From positions 1 to 64,000 of the forward strand of contig JAAEAF010000249.1 in the NCBI GenBank assembly GCA_011037195.1: 64,000 bases of DNA, in the 5' to 3' direction. The translations under genes and the position numbers were made by a program. This stretch comes from Triatoma infestans (lineage: Eukaryota > Arthropoda > Insecta > Hemiptera > Reduviidae). Positions 10,089 through 20,821 of the stretch are shown here, piece after piece; the first letter of the stretch is position 1, and every line of letters begins with the position of its first letter. The notes beneath the pieces are model-generated. The model was not told where the DNA came from and made no database searches. It saw nothing but the letters and a program-made list of their open reading frames with translations.

Positions 10089-10427
10089 GTCTTTAGAAAT
10101 AGGGATTTTCTGGAGGAAAAGCATCATCATTATTTTAAACATTTGGCAGAGACACATAAATTCAAAAATATAAAAAAGTTTTGGAACGCAAAACAAGAAA
10201 ACTAACCAGAAAATATTACGCAATATATGTGCATCGATGAAAGTTGGCTGCCAAATAAAATGCTAAATTCATCTCGTATGGAAGAAGAAAGGAAGGAAAA
10301 TCTAGGATAACTTGGATAAAGGTTTTCTGTCTTAGAATATGACCGCTGAAGGCGATTGGGAAGACGAGCTATTTTTGGATTTTGGACACTGGGAAAATGA
10401 TTCTATAATTGTAATAATTAACCTGAT
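10089..10427. other. Unassigned stretch
   Basis: No recognisable gene or repeat. Confidence 0.4.
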
Positions 10428-10530
10428 TTGAAACACTCACACGACTTCCTCTCATTGTATTCTCATATAACCCAATTTATAAATTTTCTTAAACCAAAAT
10501 GTTTGCAATATATTTTACTATCCCACATTT
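10428..10530 (-). mobile_element. H-element right-end fragment
   Basis: TGAAACACTCACACGAC followed by a CTCTCA stretch is the reversed H right end. Only the terminal ~100 bp are present. Confidence 0.6.
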
Positions 10531-11089
10531 TTGTATGATTGCAGGAAATATGTAAAAAAAACCGAAATGAGATTTTAGAAGAAAAGATCATAACCCTTCT
10601 TGCAGAGTGAAATTAATACCTAAATATAACACATGTAATTTAATAAAGAGGAATCTTCTACTCAATTACTGAAGGTATCTTACATCATAACTAAGAAAGT
10701 AATATGAGGAGGTTTGAGCAGAAGTAAGAACTATGAATGAAAACTGTTGGAGAAAGTACTTCGAAAATAAAAAGAAAGATAAAAAGACGGAGTTACTACG
10801 TATATAAGAAATGAAAGTAAAAGAGGTCAAGGGAAAAAAAGGGTTATAACAAGAATAAAATCGAGTGCCCTTCGAGGGATAGACGGAGAAATAAAGATGG
10901 AGATAGGCTGCCTAGGGTTTGGATTCGGCAACTCCTTCTTCTTTCTTATTACTAAATATCTGGGGAGTTTTGCTCTACCCAGAATTTGCTTTGTGGAAAA
11001 TTGAATTAAAATTGCAATCTCTTATAAATCAACTCATGAAACGCCTCCACTTTAAAAGTATTACAGCTCAAAACGTCTTGTAGTTCATT
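10531..11089. other. Unassigned stretch
   Basis: A-rich DNA followed by ordinary AT-rich sequence. Antisense open frames of up to 68 codons lack motifs. Confidence 0.4.
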
Positions 11090-11104
11090 CATTGTACCAT
11101 AGTA

Positions 11105-11163
11105 AAAAGTAAAGTAAAGTAAAATAATGCCTATTTTTTCAGGCGGGCTTAACGTCCGACTAC
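11105..11163 (-). mobile_element. 59-bp LINE 3' tail insertion with 15-bp target-site duplication
   Basis: Bounded by perfect direct repeats CATTGTACCATAGTA at 11090-11104 and 11164-11178. The insert on the minus strand ends GGCATTATTTTACTTTACTT, a 3' tail of TTTAC units. This is an extremely 5'-truncated target-primed insertion. Confidence 0.8.
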
Positions 11164-11394
11164 CATTGTACCATAGTATACAAAACCGAATGAAATGTAA
11201 AGAAACGTTCACACGACTATCATTTTATTGAAATTTTGTTATCGAGTGTCAAGACAGCACTACTATTGTTGATGTTGCTGTGTCTTTCGCGGCATCTCTC
11301 TTAGGCATCTGGTTGGATACCATATTTTCTAAAAAAAACTTCGTAATACTATCTCCACACATAATTACCTAATCACTTTTATTTCTAAGATTTT

Positions 11395-12225
11395 TCCCTC
11401 GTTTCTGTGGAAACAATAGCGTTAAGCGTTCTCCTAAAGTACCATTTCAGTACAATGAATAGTTTTACCATCTCCATAATATTAATAAACATTAGAAGTG
11501 ATGATAGAATTCCAAATTTGTAGAAAATCGGTTAACCGGAAGTACTAACTTACAGAACAGGTTTTTGAGTTTTGTTTGGATTTTTCTCGATAAAGGCTAG
11601 AAAGATTTTTGTAACAACAACCAAAGAGAGTAAAGAGTAGAGAAACGAACTCAACCACTCTCTCAGACTGGAATGGAAGAAACTGTATAAATACAGCGAC
11701 GGACAGTCCATGGGGATTCAGTTGGAGACAGTTCAGGACAGTTCGATACAGCTCAGTATAGTTCACTATAGTTCAACATCTCGCCAATCACTACGTGTCA
11801 TTCTCATGCCACTCTACCTTAACCATTCTCAATTGTAAAGTCCAGGCAGGACTGTGTCTCTTTATTAATATACTAGTTAACCAGTGTTAACAAAGTCTTC
11901 TCATTTCATCAACCAGATCTAAATTCTCTCCAAATAACACATCCATTATATTTTCTTGAAACTTGGCACAATCACTGCACAAATAAAAAACGTATCACTT
12001 TATTCTGCCTTTTTAGAATTTAAATTTAAACTTCATTAGCTTAACTAAGGTTTCACAAGTCCACACGTGCCGCTCAGGTATATACAAGTATAACTCCTAC
12101 CATCTCTTTATATGGCTAGCCCAATTAAACTTTATAAATGTTGCAAATATTAAAGAAAATTTATTAATAAAGATTCGATTAATTGAAGTAAGAGGAAGCC
12201 GTGGAGGGTTTCACACCAGTTTATC
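11395..12225 (+). mobile_element. H-element copy interrupted by a solo LTR
   Basis: Unit sequence (GTACCATTTCAGTACAATG, AACCGGAAGTACTAAC at 11533) runs to 11609, then resumes at 11950 with TTTTCTTGAAACTTG. The right end AGTAAGAGGAAGCCGTG plus TTTCACACCAG lies at 12190-12225. The left end is missing. Confidence 0.7.
11610..11949 (+). mobile_element. Solo LTR, 340 bp, 5-bp target-site duplication
   Basis: Begins TGTAACAACAACC and ends CCATTAT. Flanked by ATTTT on both sides (11605-11609, 11950-11954). Has a TATA box (TATAAATA, about 11684) downstream of CTCTCTCAGACTGG and a later GTAAAGTCCAGGCAG block. Same family as 49160-49472, 56595-56932 and 61679-62004. No internal retrotransposon region is present, so it probably arose by LTR-LTR recombination. 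Confidence 0.85.
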
Positions 12226-12793
12226 TAAATATCTAAATATATTTCTTTCGCTTCTTACTTTTAACCTTAGTATGATGGGTCTATAAAATAAAGAGATTTG
12301 CTCTTTATGAAAGTATGTATTAATGAATTCAAAGTAACTTACAGGGTTGTTAAGCAAACATTTTATACGGGTCACCGATTGCTTCACGCTGACATTAAAG
12401 AATTACGGTATACCTAACATTGACGAGTTTTCTTAAAATAAAATGCACTGGAAATTTTCTTTATGCTACTTCCCACATCGTTAAAAAACTTGGGTGGACA
12501 GTTTCATTGGCAGATATCTTTGTTAGAATTGAAAGTGTGGAAAAACAATATATAGCCACCAAGAATGCTTAAATTTTAACCTACAGTAAATGTTGACCAA
12601 TTAATTACTTATTTACTGATATAATGTTGTAATCATATCATATTTTTGGAAATTGAATTTTTATAAATAAGTATGTTTTCCTGTAGCCATAAATACGAAA
12701 AAAAACAAAATTGATTGATCTTGAAATGATTGATTGGTATTTGTGGGTTTTTGAAACAAATTATTTAAAAAACAAAAACAAATAAAATAAAAA
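12226..12793. other. Unassigned AT-rich stretch
   Basis: No supported feature. Confidence 0.4.
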
Positions 12794-12794
12794 T

Positions 12795-13012
12795 CTGACG
12801 TGAAACACTCACACGACTTTCTCTTACTGCGAAATGGCAAATTTTCTTCAAACTTGAAATTCTTATTAGTGTTTAAAACCGTCCGCATTTTTATGGAGAA
12901 AATTACAGAAAACTGAAAAACCGGATCAGTAAAGTCGCACTTCCGCTCAACCGATTTTCTTCAAACTGGGAATTTTAATATCACATTTCATTATAATTAA
13001 TTTTGCGTAGAT
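12795..13012 (-). mobile_element. H-element right-end fragment
   Basis: GTGAAACACTCACACGACTT and CTCTTACT, then the terminal module up to ACTTCCGCTCAACCG at about 12940 and TAATTTTG. A SINE begins directly after it. Confidence 0.75.
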
Positions 13013-13013
13013 G

Positions 13014-13290
13014 TTGCCCGCAAGGGGTATTTGTTGCATGCAGTTACTTGGGGAGTAGCGACCCCACGGGTTACCACAGCTCAGTACTCCATGCACTTCG
13101 TCAGAACAGTACACAGTACACTTAAACTACATACACTTTACACTTTACAGACAAGGACAAACACAGTACACAAACTATCCGTCCCTAGTTAATTCGGTAA
13201 GTCAAAGGAAAAGGAAGGGATTAGCTCAGTGATAGCACGCTGGACCAGCAACGCGAGGTTCCCATGTTCGAATCCAGCATGCTGCTGAAA
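13014..13290 (+). mobile_element. Composite tRNA-derived SINE, 3'-incomplete
   Basis: Head GCCCGCAAGGGGTATTTG and TTACTTGGGGAGTAGCG, then a tRNA-like part with A box TAGCTCAGTGATAGC (13222-13235) and B box GTTCGAATCC (13265-13274). The usual SINE body is missing after 13290. Sister copy 630 bp downstream in the same orientation. Confidence 0.8.
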
Positions 13291-13635
13291 TGTGATTGGT
13301 GATGGTGTAACGGTGTGTAGTAGCTTGTGGCGAGAGCGGTTTTGTAAAGGTCTTGTGTGTATGTTTAAAGAGAAGAGAAGTAATAAGAAAACACTGCAGA
13401 TTAAATTAAATATATTATCTTTAAAGCAAGTTAAATATTTTGCAATATCACAACACAGTATGCTTATTAAATCAATTACTAATTTTTTCAATAAAATTTC
13501 TTATTTCTTTAATTGATTAAACAGATTTAAGTCGAAAATACAATCTACAAGTCCCTCTTAGAGCCCAGTCAATGTACAAGCAAAGATTTTAGAAAAAATA
13601 TTCTTTTTGTTTTATTTTGTTTGGTACTATTACTT
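13291..13635. other. Unassigned stretch
   Basis: Open frames of 74-100 codons on both strands without motifs. AT-rich. Confidence 0.4.
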
Positions 13636-14110
13636 ACTGTTGGTGTGGCCGCAAGGGGTATCTGTTGCATGCAGTTACTTGGGGAGTAGCGAGCCCACGG
13701 GTTACCATAGCTCAGTACTCCATGCACTTCGTTAGAACAGTACACAATACACTTAAACTACATTCACTCTACCCTTTACAGACAAGGACAAACACAGTAC
13801 ACAAACTAGGGTCTCCGTCCATGGTTAATTCAGTTAGCCAAAAAGACAGGAAGGGATTAGCTCAGTAGTGGCACGCTGGGCGGTGCAACCATGCAAAGCG
13901 GTGGTCCCGGGTTCGAATCCAGCACGCTGCCCTTAGATTTTCTCTTCCTAAGAGCCTCTACAACACACTGTACGGTGATGAACAGTGTTGTCTATAGCTA
14001 GAGAACATGCTTGGAGGCCGGCAGTGCACTGTGAAGGCTCCGAGGGGTTCAATAGATCTTTCAGGTCGCTGTGCCATAATCCCCTACAACAATCTACATC
14101 TACACAAGCT
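13636..14110 (+). mobile_element. Composite tRNA-derived SINE, near full length
   Basis: Head from GGCCGCAAGGGGTATC, then the tRNA-like part with A box TAGCTCAGTAGTGGC (13858-13872) and B box GGTTCGAATCC (13910-13920), body (CCTCTACAACACACTG, GAACAGTGTTGTC) and a tail with CTTTCAGGTCGCTG and ATAATCCCCTACAAC. The tRNA anticodon-arm region is longer than in 5429-5865. No A tail or clear target-site duplication was read. Confidence 0.85.
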
Positions 14111-14139
14111 GTTATTGAGAAAAAACACACAAACTGAAA

Positions 14140-14425
14140 AATAGTCCATTGTTGAAGTGTTATAGTTCGGGTTGACGATTTGGCTCAAAAACTATTCTGT
14201 CGGATCCTATAATAACACATAAACTAAATATCCAGTTTGAACTTACTGCGATTTAACATTTTCGGAATTATGCTGACGACCACGCACACATACACATATG
14301 CCAATTTTTTAAAAATAATGTTTTTTTTCGTATTTAGGGGACCTCAAAATATTTATTTCCGGTCAAAACTCCTCATCGAAAATTTGTCATAATTCTAATA
14401 CTTCCTTCCTCTCACGAATACTCAT
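14140..14425 (-). mobile_element. H-element fragment, left end
   Basis: Reversed left module: CGGATCC, a CA-rich stretch, GGGGACCTCAAAAT, TATTTCCGGTCAAAAC and a TTCCTTCCTCTCAC remnant of the terminal inverted repeat. Confidence 0.7.
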
Positions 14426-14790
14426 ATTTGGCATTCCGTTTATTATGTGAAGCAACATGAAAGTTTAGTGCAAAGTATGTCAATTTTCCTTTAAAATTCT
14501 ATACTTCACATTCATCTATGTATCACATTTATTTGAAACCTTTTTCCGGGGAAGTGCAGAGGGAGTTGTAATATTAAATTTTTTCTAAACTGCCGTTTCA
14601 ATATAATATATGATTCTACATTTACATAATCAAAACAATTATAATACAATATATATATATTACTAGAATTCCAATTTTGAGAGAAGTGCGGCTTTAACGA
14701 GCATATTACAGAGATTTAGTTGTTGTGGTTGGTTCTGCGGAGCTGGAAAACATCAGAGATATTTTCCGTGATAGCCTGCTTCTTTTTGGG

Positions 14791-14827
14791 TTATCGACGG
14801 TTTCAGGCGTTCGCCCATCATCAGGTT
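14791..14827 (-). ncRNA. Hammerhead-like motif, family A, damaged
   Basis: CTGATGA, stem II GGGC/GCCT and GAAA are present on the minus strand, but stem III has lost one G (CCGTC instead of CCGGTC). Confidence 0.5.
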
Positions 14828-14926
14828 GCTTTTTGTCAAACAGTGTGATAACATAGTCTTCACAGAGCAAATTTAGATGATACAATCGTAAAGACAAATC
14901 TGTTATCACACTGTTTGACATAAAGC

Positions 14927-14964
14927 AACCTGATGATGGGCGAACGCCCTTAACCGGTCGATGA
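14927..14964 (+). ncRNA. Hammerhead-like motif, family A, damaged
   Basis: CTGATGA, GGGCGAACGCCC and CCGGTCGATG are present, but the GAAA core box is replaced by TTAA, which should abolish folding of the active site. Confidence 0.5.
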
Positions 14965-15964
14965 TCACAAAAAGAAGCAGGCTATCATCACGGTAAATAT
15001 CTATGATGCAGAGATTTATTTTGGCATTGACTCGAAGAAATCCAACGATTTTCCTGAAACTTTTTTTGTTAACTGTTTATTATGTATAATATAACAAAAA
15101 AAACAAAAAAAAAACACAAATCTGTGTGAAACACTCACACAACTTTCTCTTATATCTATATAAAATGAACAATTTTCTTAAAATTTCAAATTTCACTCAT
15201 AAATCAACACAAATATATACGCATATAGAAATGCCAACCTACGATAGACGCAGGTAGAGAAGGTTTACATTGTAGAGAGGCCAATAATAATAAACAAACA
15301 CATTTGAATTTTAACGTCACAGATTTTTTTAGAACCATGTAAACACAAATTTTTTCAGAAAAATATTTCAAATAAAAGTCATATGGTTATATCTATGCAG
15401 CAAGGATTCCCAAGTTTTAAATGAAATCGTTTTAACCTTCTTCCAGAAAATTTCAATAAACTCAAAAAAACCTACTCTGTATAAATTGCATTTCCGGTAA
15501 TCAGATTTTCTACAAATTTAAAATTCTATCAATTGTACTAATGTCTATTAATATTATATAAACAGTAAACCCATATATTACACTGAAATAGTACTTTAGA
15601 GGAAAAACATGAAGCTCCTGTTCCCCCCAGACCCTCCCAAAAAATCCATTTCCCTGAGAAAATGTTTCTAATAGAAATGATAGATTTATGTGTATTAATA
15701 GGATATGAAGTTTAAAGAAAATTGTAGGAGCCGATTTTTGAAATAAATCACGAAAACTGAAAAAAAAAACTAGTCAGTAAAGTATCATTGTTGGTTGATG
15801 GATTTTTTCCGAAATTTTCGTGTCTAATGCGGTGGTAATACCTAATGGAATACCAACTTTGAGCTTCCTGCGACTTTTTGTTTTTAATATACTTTGTTAA
15901 CAAACAAACACATACTCACATACACAAACACACACACAGGACATTAGCTATAAATCTACCACAT

Positions 15965-16130
15965 TAGCTATATAGACATTTGCACAGAGCAAATCTATAT
16001 TATCACACTGTTTGACAAAAAACATTCTGATGATGGGCGAACGCCCGAACCCAGTCGATGACCACAAAAAAAAGCTGGCTATCACAGAAAATACCTCTGA
16101 TGCTTTCCCGCTCTGCGGTACCAACAAATA
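15965..16130 (+). mobile_element. Family A hammerhead repeat, single copy
   Basis: GCACAGAGCAAAT, TTATCACACTG, core, GATGACCACAAAA, CTCTGATGC and CTCTGCGG blocks in the family A order. Inserted in an H left module. Confidence 0.75.
16024..16060 (+). ncRNA. Hammerhead-like motif, family A, damaged
   Basis: CTGATGA and GGGCGAACGCCC are intact; the GAAA box reads GAAC and stem III reads CCCAGTC. Confidence 0.5.
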
Positions 16131-16242
16131 TTTTTTCGTATTCAGGGGAACTCAAAACATGTATTCCGGTGAAAACTCAGTTTCGAAAATTTGACAATAC
16201 TACCTCTTAATAGGGGAGTAAGAGAAAGTGAAAAACAAACAA

Positions 16243-16530
16243 AAACTTCTTTTTTTTTCTTTGTAATTTAAGGCGCGCCATCTATGGTCATTGGCGCCCG
16301 GAGTCTTCTCAGTGCACTGCCGGTCCCCGGACAGTGTTCTCTCGTTACAGACAACACTGTCCATCAGCGGACAGTGTTCTCTCGTTACAGACAACACTGT
16401 CCATTACCGGACAGTGAGCTGTAGAGGCTCCTAGGAAGAGAAAATCTAAGGGTAGCACAGCTGGACTCGAATCGGGGTCCTCCGCGTGGGAGTCCAGTAC
16501 GCTAACCACTTAGCTATTTTCTTCCCTAAA
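16243..16530 (-). mobile_element. tRNA-derived SINE with duplicated hairpin
   Basis: On the minus strand: tRNA-like part with A box AGCTAAGTGGTTAGCG and B box GATTCGAGTCC, then the SINE body and a tail GGCGCCAATGACCATAGATG followed by an A run. The body hairpin (GGACAGTGTT ... AACACTGTCC, 10-bp stem) is present twice at 16329-16362 and 16369-16402, a 40-bp tandem duplication peculiar to this copy. No composite head is present, unlike 5429-5865. Confidence 0.85.
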
Positions 16531-16810
16531 AAAAAAAAAGAATTAAAAGTTATATTAGTTACAAAAGAATTCCTTGTTGTCGTCAGCTTGTGTTCTCGAT
16601 TTTAGGTTAATTTGTTATATGATTCATTGTGGAAGCTGTATCTTCTTTTATTCTGTGACCAGTTGCGTTCGCTTATAATTATTTGCTGCTTATTCATATA
16701 ATGTGGCCAATGGGATGTTAATGGAAATAAATGCGTGAGCTAAAAAGAGAAAAGTGAAATTCAACTCCAAAAAAATCAAAAGCATTGCGCATAAGTATCC
16801 AATAAAAAAA
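16531..16810. other. Unassigned stretch
   Basis: No recognisable feature. Confidence 0.4.
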
Positions 16811-17738
16811 AAATCTCATGTGAAACACTCACACAACTTTCTCTTACTCCAGTTTTCAAAATTGAAATTGACAAATTTTATCGTCGAAATGCGACGAAAA
16901 CTGAAAAACTGTTCTGTAAAAGCGCATTTCCAGTTTATTAATTTTCTTGAAACTCTGAATTTTGGTCATCTATTTATTGCTAATTAATTTTGTTTGTATG
17001 GTAGAATTGTATAATCAACTATGATAGGTCTTTAGAAATAAACATAACCCCTCCACTCCTCTAAAAGCCCCCTTAAATGACATTATCACGGGAAATGTTT
17101 CAAATAAAAGTTGTAGCTCTTTATACGTATAGTACACATTACTAATTTAAAGAAAATCGATGGAGCCGTTACCAGAAAACTGAAAAATACATTTCAGTAA
17201 AAACGTACTTCCGGTCATCCGATTTTTTCAAACTCAGAATTTCAACAACATATTTAATGCTAATTAATATAATTTATATGACAGAATTGTATAATAAACT
17301 GAAATAGCACTTTAAAGGAAAACCTAACCCCACCCCTCCCCCATAACTGCCCTTATATGAATTTGCCTGGAGAAATGTTTCAAATAAAAGTTGTAGCTCC
17401 TTGTATGTATACTTAATGTACTAAGTTTCAAGAAAATCGTCGCAGAAATTTTTTTTGGAAAAAATTGCAAAAAAGTAAAAAAAATTAACTAGTAAAGTGG
17501 TATTTCCGGTTGTAGAATTTTGACAGATGACCCACTATCGGATCCTAAACGGAATATCAAGTTTGAACTTTCTACGATTTTTCGTTTTTTGAGCTATGCT
17601 GTTCACATACACACACACCATTTTCTAAAAAAAAAAACAGTTTTTTGGACTCAGGGGACCTCAAAGCGGATATTGCCGTGAAAACTCGATATCGAAAATT
17701 TGGCACGATTACAATAGGTACTTCTTCTTACTAGGAGT
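16811..17738 (-). mobile_element. H-element, near full length
   Basis: Right-end hairpin CATGTGAAACACTCACAC and CTCTTACTCC at 16811-16850, boxes at 16929, 17211 and 17507 (periods of 282 and 296 bp), then CTCGATATCGAAAATTTGGC and the left end ACTAGGAGTAAGA at 17738. A second copy of the last ~35 bp follows at 17739-17790. Confidence 0.9.
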
Positions 17739-17790
17739 AAGATACGATTACAATAGGTACTTCTTCTTAAGGAGAATAATTTCCCTAAAC

Positions 17791-18330
17791 TCTCCCGTCC
17801 TAAACTCCATTTTCCCTGAAAAATATTTCAAGTAATAGTTCAATTATAGCCACAATAATGGATCTTTTAGTTCCAGTTGAATTTGATATAAAAACCATTT
17901 CCTCTATCGTCATCACAATCACAATGAAATTAATATAATTGCATAAATTTTTACAAAAAAGAATCAAATTGTTTTTCTGATAAAATAATATTAACTGGTA
18001 CCAGCTGTTTGGGTAAAAAAAGGGGTTGAATAGCTATTTAAACTATGTCCGGTAGCCTTGGGCACATAAAACATCTACTTTGTCACGTGCTGATCAGATT
18101 TAGGCAATAAGATTGTGTGACAGCGAGTGTGAAGAATGGTAGTGTTGGGGGGGGGGGGGGACTTCATTCACTACTCTTCTTGATAATATTAAACTTCGAC
18201 CATTCAATTTCTTCACCTCTACTTTCTTATCTTTTACCATACAAAAGAGAGCTTATCTCCATTCGCACCATTAGTGCTGTAGGTAACAAAATTTTGCCAT
18301 TTCAAGCGACTTTATATATATATATAAATA
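17791..18330. other. H unit scrap plus unassigned AT-rich DNA
   Basis: 17795-17870 resembles an H subfamily 2 unit (CCATTTTCCCTGAAAAATAT). The remainder is unassigned and includes a poly-G run near 18149. Confidence 0.45.
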
Positions 18331-18334
18331 TATT

Positions 18335-18515
18335 GTTGTGGTAAGTTCCGCAGAGCTGGAAAGCATCAATGATATTTTCCGTCATAGCCTGCTTCTTTTT
18401 GTGGTCATCAAAATCAGTTTCGAGCGTTCGCCCATCATCAGGATATTTTTTTTTCAAACCAATGTGATAACATAGACTTGTAAAGAGCAAATTTAGTTGA
18501 TACACTCTGTGATAT
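18335..18515 (-). mobile_element. Family A hammerhead repeat, single copy
   Basis: Minus-strand order matches the other family A units from GAGCAAATTTAGTTGATAC to AGCTCTGCGGAACTTACC. Confidence 0.75.
18406..18444 (-). ncRNA. Hammerhead-like motif, family A, damaged
   Basis: CTGATGA, GGGCGAACGCTC and GAAA are present; stem III and the cleavage site are replaced by CTGATTTTGATG. Confidence 0.5.
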
Positions 18516-19135
18516 ATTTTGTTTGTTACTTATTTACTTGAAACTAGCATAAATTGTATGTTACTTGATGATTGAAAATACCCGTTAAGACATGATTGCC
18601 AGTTATGCTGCTAAACAAAATTCTACTTTTATTTATATCTGTTTAAGTAATTTCATTAATATAAATAATTAAAAAAAAACATGTGAAACATTCACACGAC
18701 TTTCTAATCACACTACGTACAAAATGACAAATGTCTTTTTAACATCGAATTTTACTCATTTGTTTTCTAATATTGAACATTAAGATAAGTGGGGAACAAG
18801 TATCTACCTAGGCTGGTAGAAGAAAGGTGATTATAGAAAAGTGTCCAGGAGAGCGCGCCAACAATACTGGATCCAAAATCACATAACATTTCAAATTTAA
18901 TGCCACAGGAAAATGTTACAAAATAAAAATCTGTTATTTTTTATATATTTATTTATTTATTTATTGTATTTATTCGTATATTTATTTCTACATGTACCCT
19001 CCAGATTTAAAGGAAATCATTGATGACGTTTACGAAAAAATACCACACTTCCGCTTAACCGATTTTTTTATTTATTTTGGAATTCTGTGAATACTTCTAT
19101 AATATATTAATATTATATAGATGGAACCATACATT

Positions 19136-20650
19136 TTTTTTTTTTTTTTTTTTTAACCTAGGTGTCTTTTACGAGACACCCATATTGTCAGATACCTATG
19201 TTTTAAGATCCTATACTTCATAAGTTCATTAAATTATAATTTTAGCTTCCTCTAAAAAAGCGAGAAGTGCTTTATAATTTGCCTGCCAGATTTCTTGAAT
19301 TTATTAAGTCAGGGAGGCTGTGCAATTTTTTAAATAATTGGCAATTCTGTCGAAACGAGTCAAAACTTTTACATGTCATTACTCGGTGCTCCACAGTGTC
19401 TAGAACATTGCAATTAACACAATTCTCAGAGTTTACCAGCTTGAACATTTTCAAATTCCTGTTAACTAGCGCATGCCCTGTTCTTAACCGTGTCAGCTTT
19501 ATTATTTGTTTCCTGCTCAGCCCAGACTTCCTAAATCACGGACTAAAGCCCACCCGCGGTACGCATGTGAAATGGAAGTTGCCTTTGTACTGTGATTCCT
19601 GCTCGTACAATTGTTGCCATTCCTCCAATAGGAGAGCTCTTCCTTTAATAAAAAGTTCTGACAGCGGGACAAGATATTTAGCACCCGCATACAAACCACT
19701 GATTTCTTTCTTGGCTGCCTTATCGGCTTCCTCGTTTCCCGATACTCCTATATGTGCAGGGACCCACTGAAAACTTAAAGATGAGGACATTTCCAATAAT
19801 TTTATAATTTCATAAACTAGGTAGTTTTTAGTTTTCCCCTAGTACCCTTTCTCCAACATCACACAGCTGGCTCTAGAGTCCGTAAATACTACAATGTTAT
19901 TCGCTTATATATTTTGCGCATACTTAATTGCACTGAGAATGGCCAGAAGTTCGGCACTAGTTATGGACACTGAGGTGTTCACTGGGCCACTAACTGACAA
20001 ATGTCTTTGTGGGTCATAAATACCAATTCCTGTGTAATTATTTTTTTTGGAGGCATCTGTATATATCTTGTAATGATCTCTGTAATTTTCGTTTATCATA
20101 GAGAGAGTTTCAATTTGAAGAATTGTGTTAGGGATATCGTTTTTGGCCTCGGTTATATTATTTGCCGCGGAGTTAGCTCTGATTTCAAGCAGTTGTGCAG
20201 GAAATGGAATCTGGTATGCTGGGTGTCCATTAGTTATTTGACAATTATCAAACAAGTTTCTTGAGCTGTTTAAGCAGTTGTAGAACACCCTTCTATTCAC
20301 ATCCACATTTGGTGAAGAATTATATTTCACTGTATTGTGTAGAGGATGTGTGCGATCGGATAAAATTTTTATTAAACGTTTTGTGCACAGCCATCTTCTT
20401 CTTAGTGCAAGAGGAGGTTCTCCAGCTTCGACTAACAGTGCATTAATAGGCGTAGATTTCAGAGCCCCCAAACTTATTCTAAGTGCAGTGTTTTGAATAA
20501 CGTTTAGGTCCTTTAAGATATTTTCCCTGGTATTACCGTAAGTGCTAGCCCCATAATCTAAACTGGATCGAATCGTCCCTTTGTATAATACCAACAGGTT
20601 CAGTGGGTAAGCCCCCCAACTTACGCCTGCAATGCTTTCCATGCAATTTA
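19136..20650 (-). pseudogene. 5'-truncated Jockey/I-like LINE: RT thumb, RNase H, zinc knuckle
   Basis: A 1.5-kb insertion with target-site duplication GGAACCATACAT(T) at 19123-19135 and 20651-20663 and a poly-T (A tail) at the left. The frame runs from 20642 through SLDYGASTYGN (RT thumb region), then RNase H: YTDAS, SAELLAILSA, FTDSRAS and FQWVPAHIGVSGNEEADKAA, so all four catalytic acids remain. It ends in a CCHC knuckle CVNCNVLDTVEHRVMTC near 19400 and stops at 19272. In-frame nonsense codons lie at 19905-19907 and 19839-19841, with a frameshift at about 19530. The RT catalytic core is absent. A 3' UTR hairpin (GGTGTC/GACACC) lies at 19160-19180. Confidence 0.9.
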
Positions 20651-20821
20651 GGAACCATACATTATACTGAAGTGGTTCTATAAAGGAAAACTAAACACGA
20701 CTTTTTTCACAGAACTCTGCAAAAAATCAATTTTCCCGAGAAAATGTTTCAAATAAAAGTGAAAGTGGTATTTATATCTTTAGATAGTATACGAAATTGG
20801 ATAGCATATCGTTGGAGCTGT

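Larger units (their letters stand above)
14719..15008. mobile_element. Inverted pair of family A hammerhead repeats with 10-bp target-site duplication
   Basis: Two family A units in opposite orientation (minus 14719-14885, plus about 14886-15008) flanked by CAGAGATTTA at 14709-14718 and 15009-15018. The pair therefore inserted as one element. Each half carries a hammerhead-like core, both damaged. Penelope-like elements are known to form terminal repeats in inverted orientation. Confidence 0.75.
14440..15117 (+). mobile_element. H-element unit interrupted by family A pair
   Basis: Unit sequence (TTTATTTGAAACC, AGTGCGGCTTTAACG) reaches 14718 and resumes at 15009 with CAACGATTTTCCTGAAAC. The break is the family A insertion at 14719-15008. 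Confidence 0.6.
15118..16229 (-). mobile_element. H-element, subfamily 2, interrupted by family A
   Basis: Right end at 15118 (TGTGTGAAACACTCACAC), unit boxes at 15486 (CCGGTAATC) and 15786, a subfamily segment with CTCCTGTTCCCCCCAGACC, and the left end at 16229 (GGAGTAAGAGAAAGTG). The family A unit at 15965-16130 splits the left module. Confidence 0.8.

Noticed and set aside
19267..19770. 167-codon open frame on the plus strand, the longest in this region
   Set aside because: It is antisense to the LINE C-terminus (RNase H end and CCHC knuckle) on the minus strand and has no domain of its own.
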